Of a stretch of 64,000 nucleotides of DNA, positions 63,684 through 64,000 are shown piece by piece. Source of the DNA: Protula sp. h YS-2021 (lineage: Eukaryota; Annelida; Polychaeta; Sabellida; Serpulidae); contig OX457031.1 in NCBI GenBank assembly GCA_949752745.1, forward strand, positions 22,555,642 to 22,619,641, given 5' to 3'. The notes under the pieces are model-generated. The model ran no database searches. It was not told where the DNA came from and saw only the letters and a list, made by a program, of their open reading frames with translations. The stretch's first letter is position 1, and every line of letters starts with the position of its first letter. A program made the position numbers and the translations under genes.

Positions 63684-64000
63684 GAATGAGCATCGTGAGT
63701 CCATTCCAGAATAGACTCACGAATATTCCCGAATAGACTCACGAAGAGTCCCGAATAGACTCACTGAGTAGAAAGTGCCTCATATCTCCTGGAACGAAAA
63801 ATCCCTGTATTCTCATTTTCTTGATACATTCGCGTTTGAAATACCAGAGCATTAAAATCTGAAAGTAAAAAACAATCCCGTGAAAGGTAGAAAAAGTACA
63901 GAAAGCGATCTTTTTGATGAGAGCTTTTTCCTCAGAATTGTGCAACCTCGCCTTCTACGCTCGCATTTTAATACAAGTAACATCTCAAACGCTTTCAAAC

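Overview
This is an AT-rich stretch of animal nuclear DNA. The evidence is spliced genes with GT-AG introns, a tubulin polyglutamylase, two Golgi/ER-type glycosyltransferases, Tc1-type transposon debris, and abundant micro- and minisatellites. The look is that of a marine or aquatic invertebrate, but nothing here fixes the phylum. No bacterial, plastid or viral gene is visible.

Layout. (1) 1-2105, plus strand: the 3' part of a glycosyltransferase family 61 gene, two exons joined across a 309-bp phase-2 intron. (2) About 2.1-9.2 kb: no intact gene; a decayed Tc1 transposase (minus), a 100-bp hairpin and a short ORF resembling the N-terminus of DUF3504/Crypton-type proteins. (3) 9201-10310, minus strand: the two 3' exons of an unrecognised single-pass membrane protein; a second membrane-segment ORF lies at 12.46-12.72 kb. 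(4) 18.5-45 kb (possibly to 47.7 kb), minus strand: a complete TTLL4-type tubulin polyglutamylase gene. I rebuilt 19 coding exons whose phases all agree, giving 1308 codons from an ATG at 44978 to a TGA at 19038, with one 13-kb intron (28847-41858) full of repeats. (5) 45-57 kb: repeats, an inverted-repeat element and a 35-bp minisatellite, with no convincing gene. (6) 57020-59929, plus strand: an intronless polypeptide GalNAc-transferase (GT27) with an unusually long stem. (7) 60-64 kb: a 22-bp minisatellite, an inverted-repeat element around a (CT)n tract, and unresolved small ORFs.

The most striking observation is in the TTLL4 gene. Three of its introns begin with tandem duplications whose unit straddles the exon end and the 5' splice site: about 23 copies of 43 bp (38 exonic + 5 intronic nt), about 11-12 copies of 69 bp (18 exonic + 51 intronic nt, in frame), and a perfect 98-bp doublet (47 exonic + 51 intronic nt). 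The transcript therefore carries arrays of duplicate donor sites, and one intron consists almost wholly of such copies. A second oddity is an in-frame TGA (followed by C) near the 3' end of the same gene, with 166 further open codons of acidic, Ser/Lys-rich sequence in the same frame.

The genes do not form a pathway: two glycosylate proteins in the secretory route, one modifies tubulin, and one is an unknown membrane protein.
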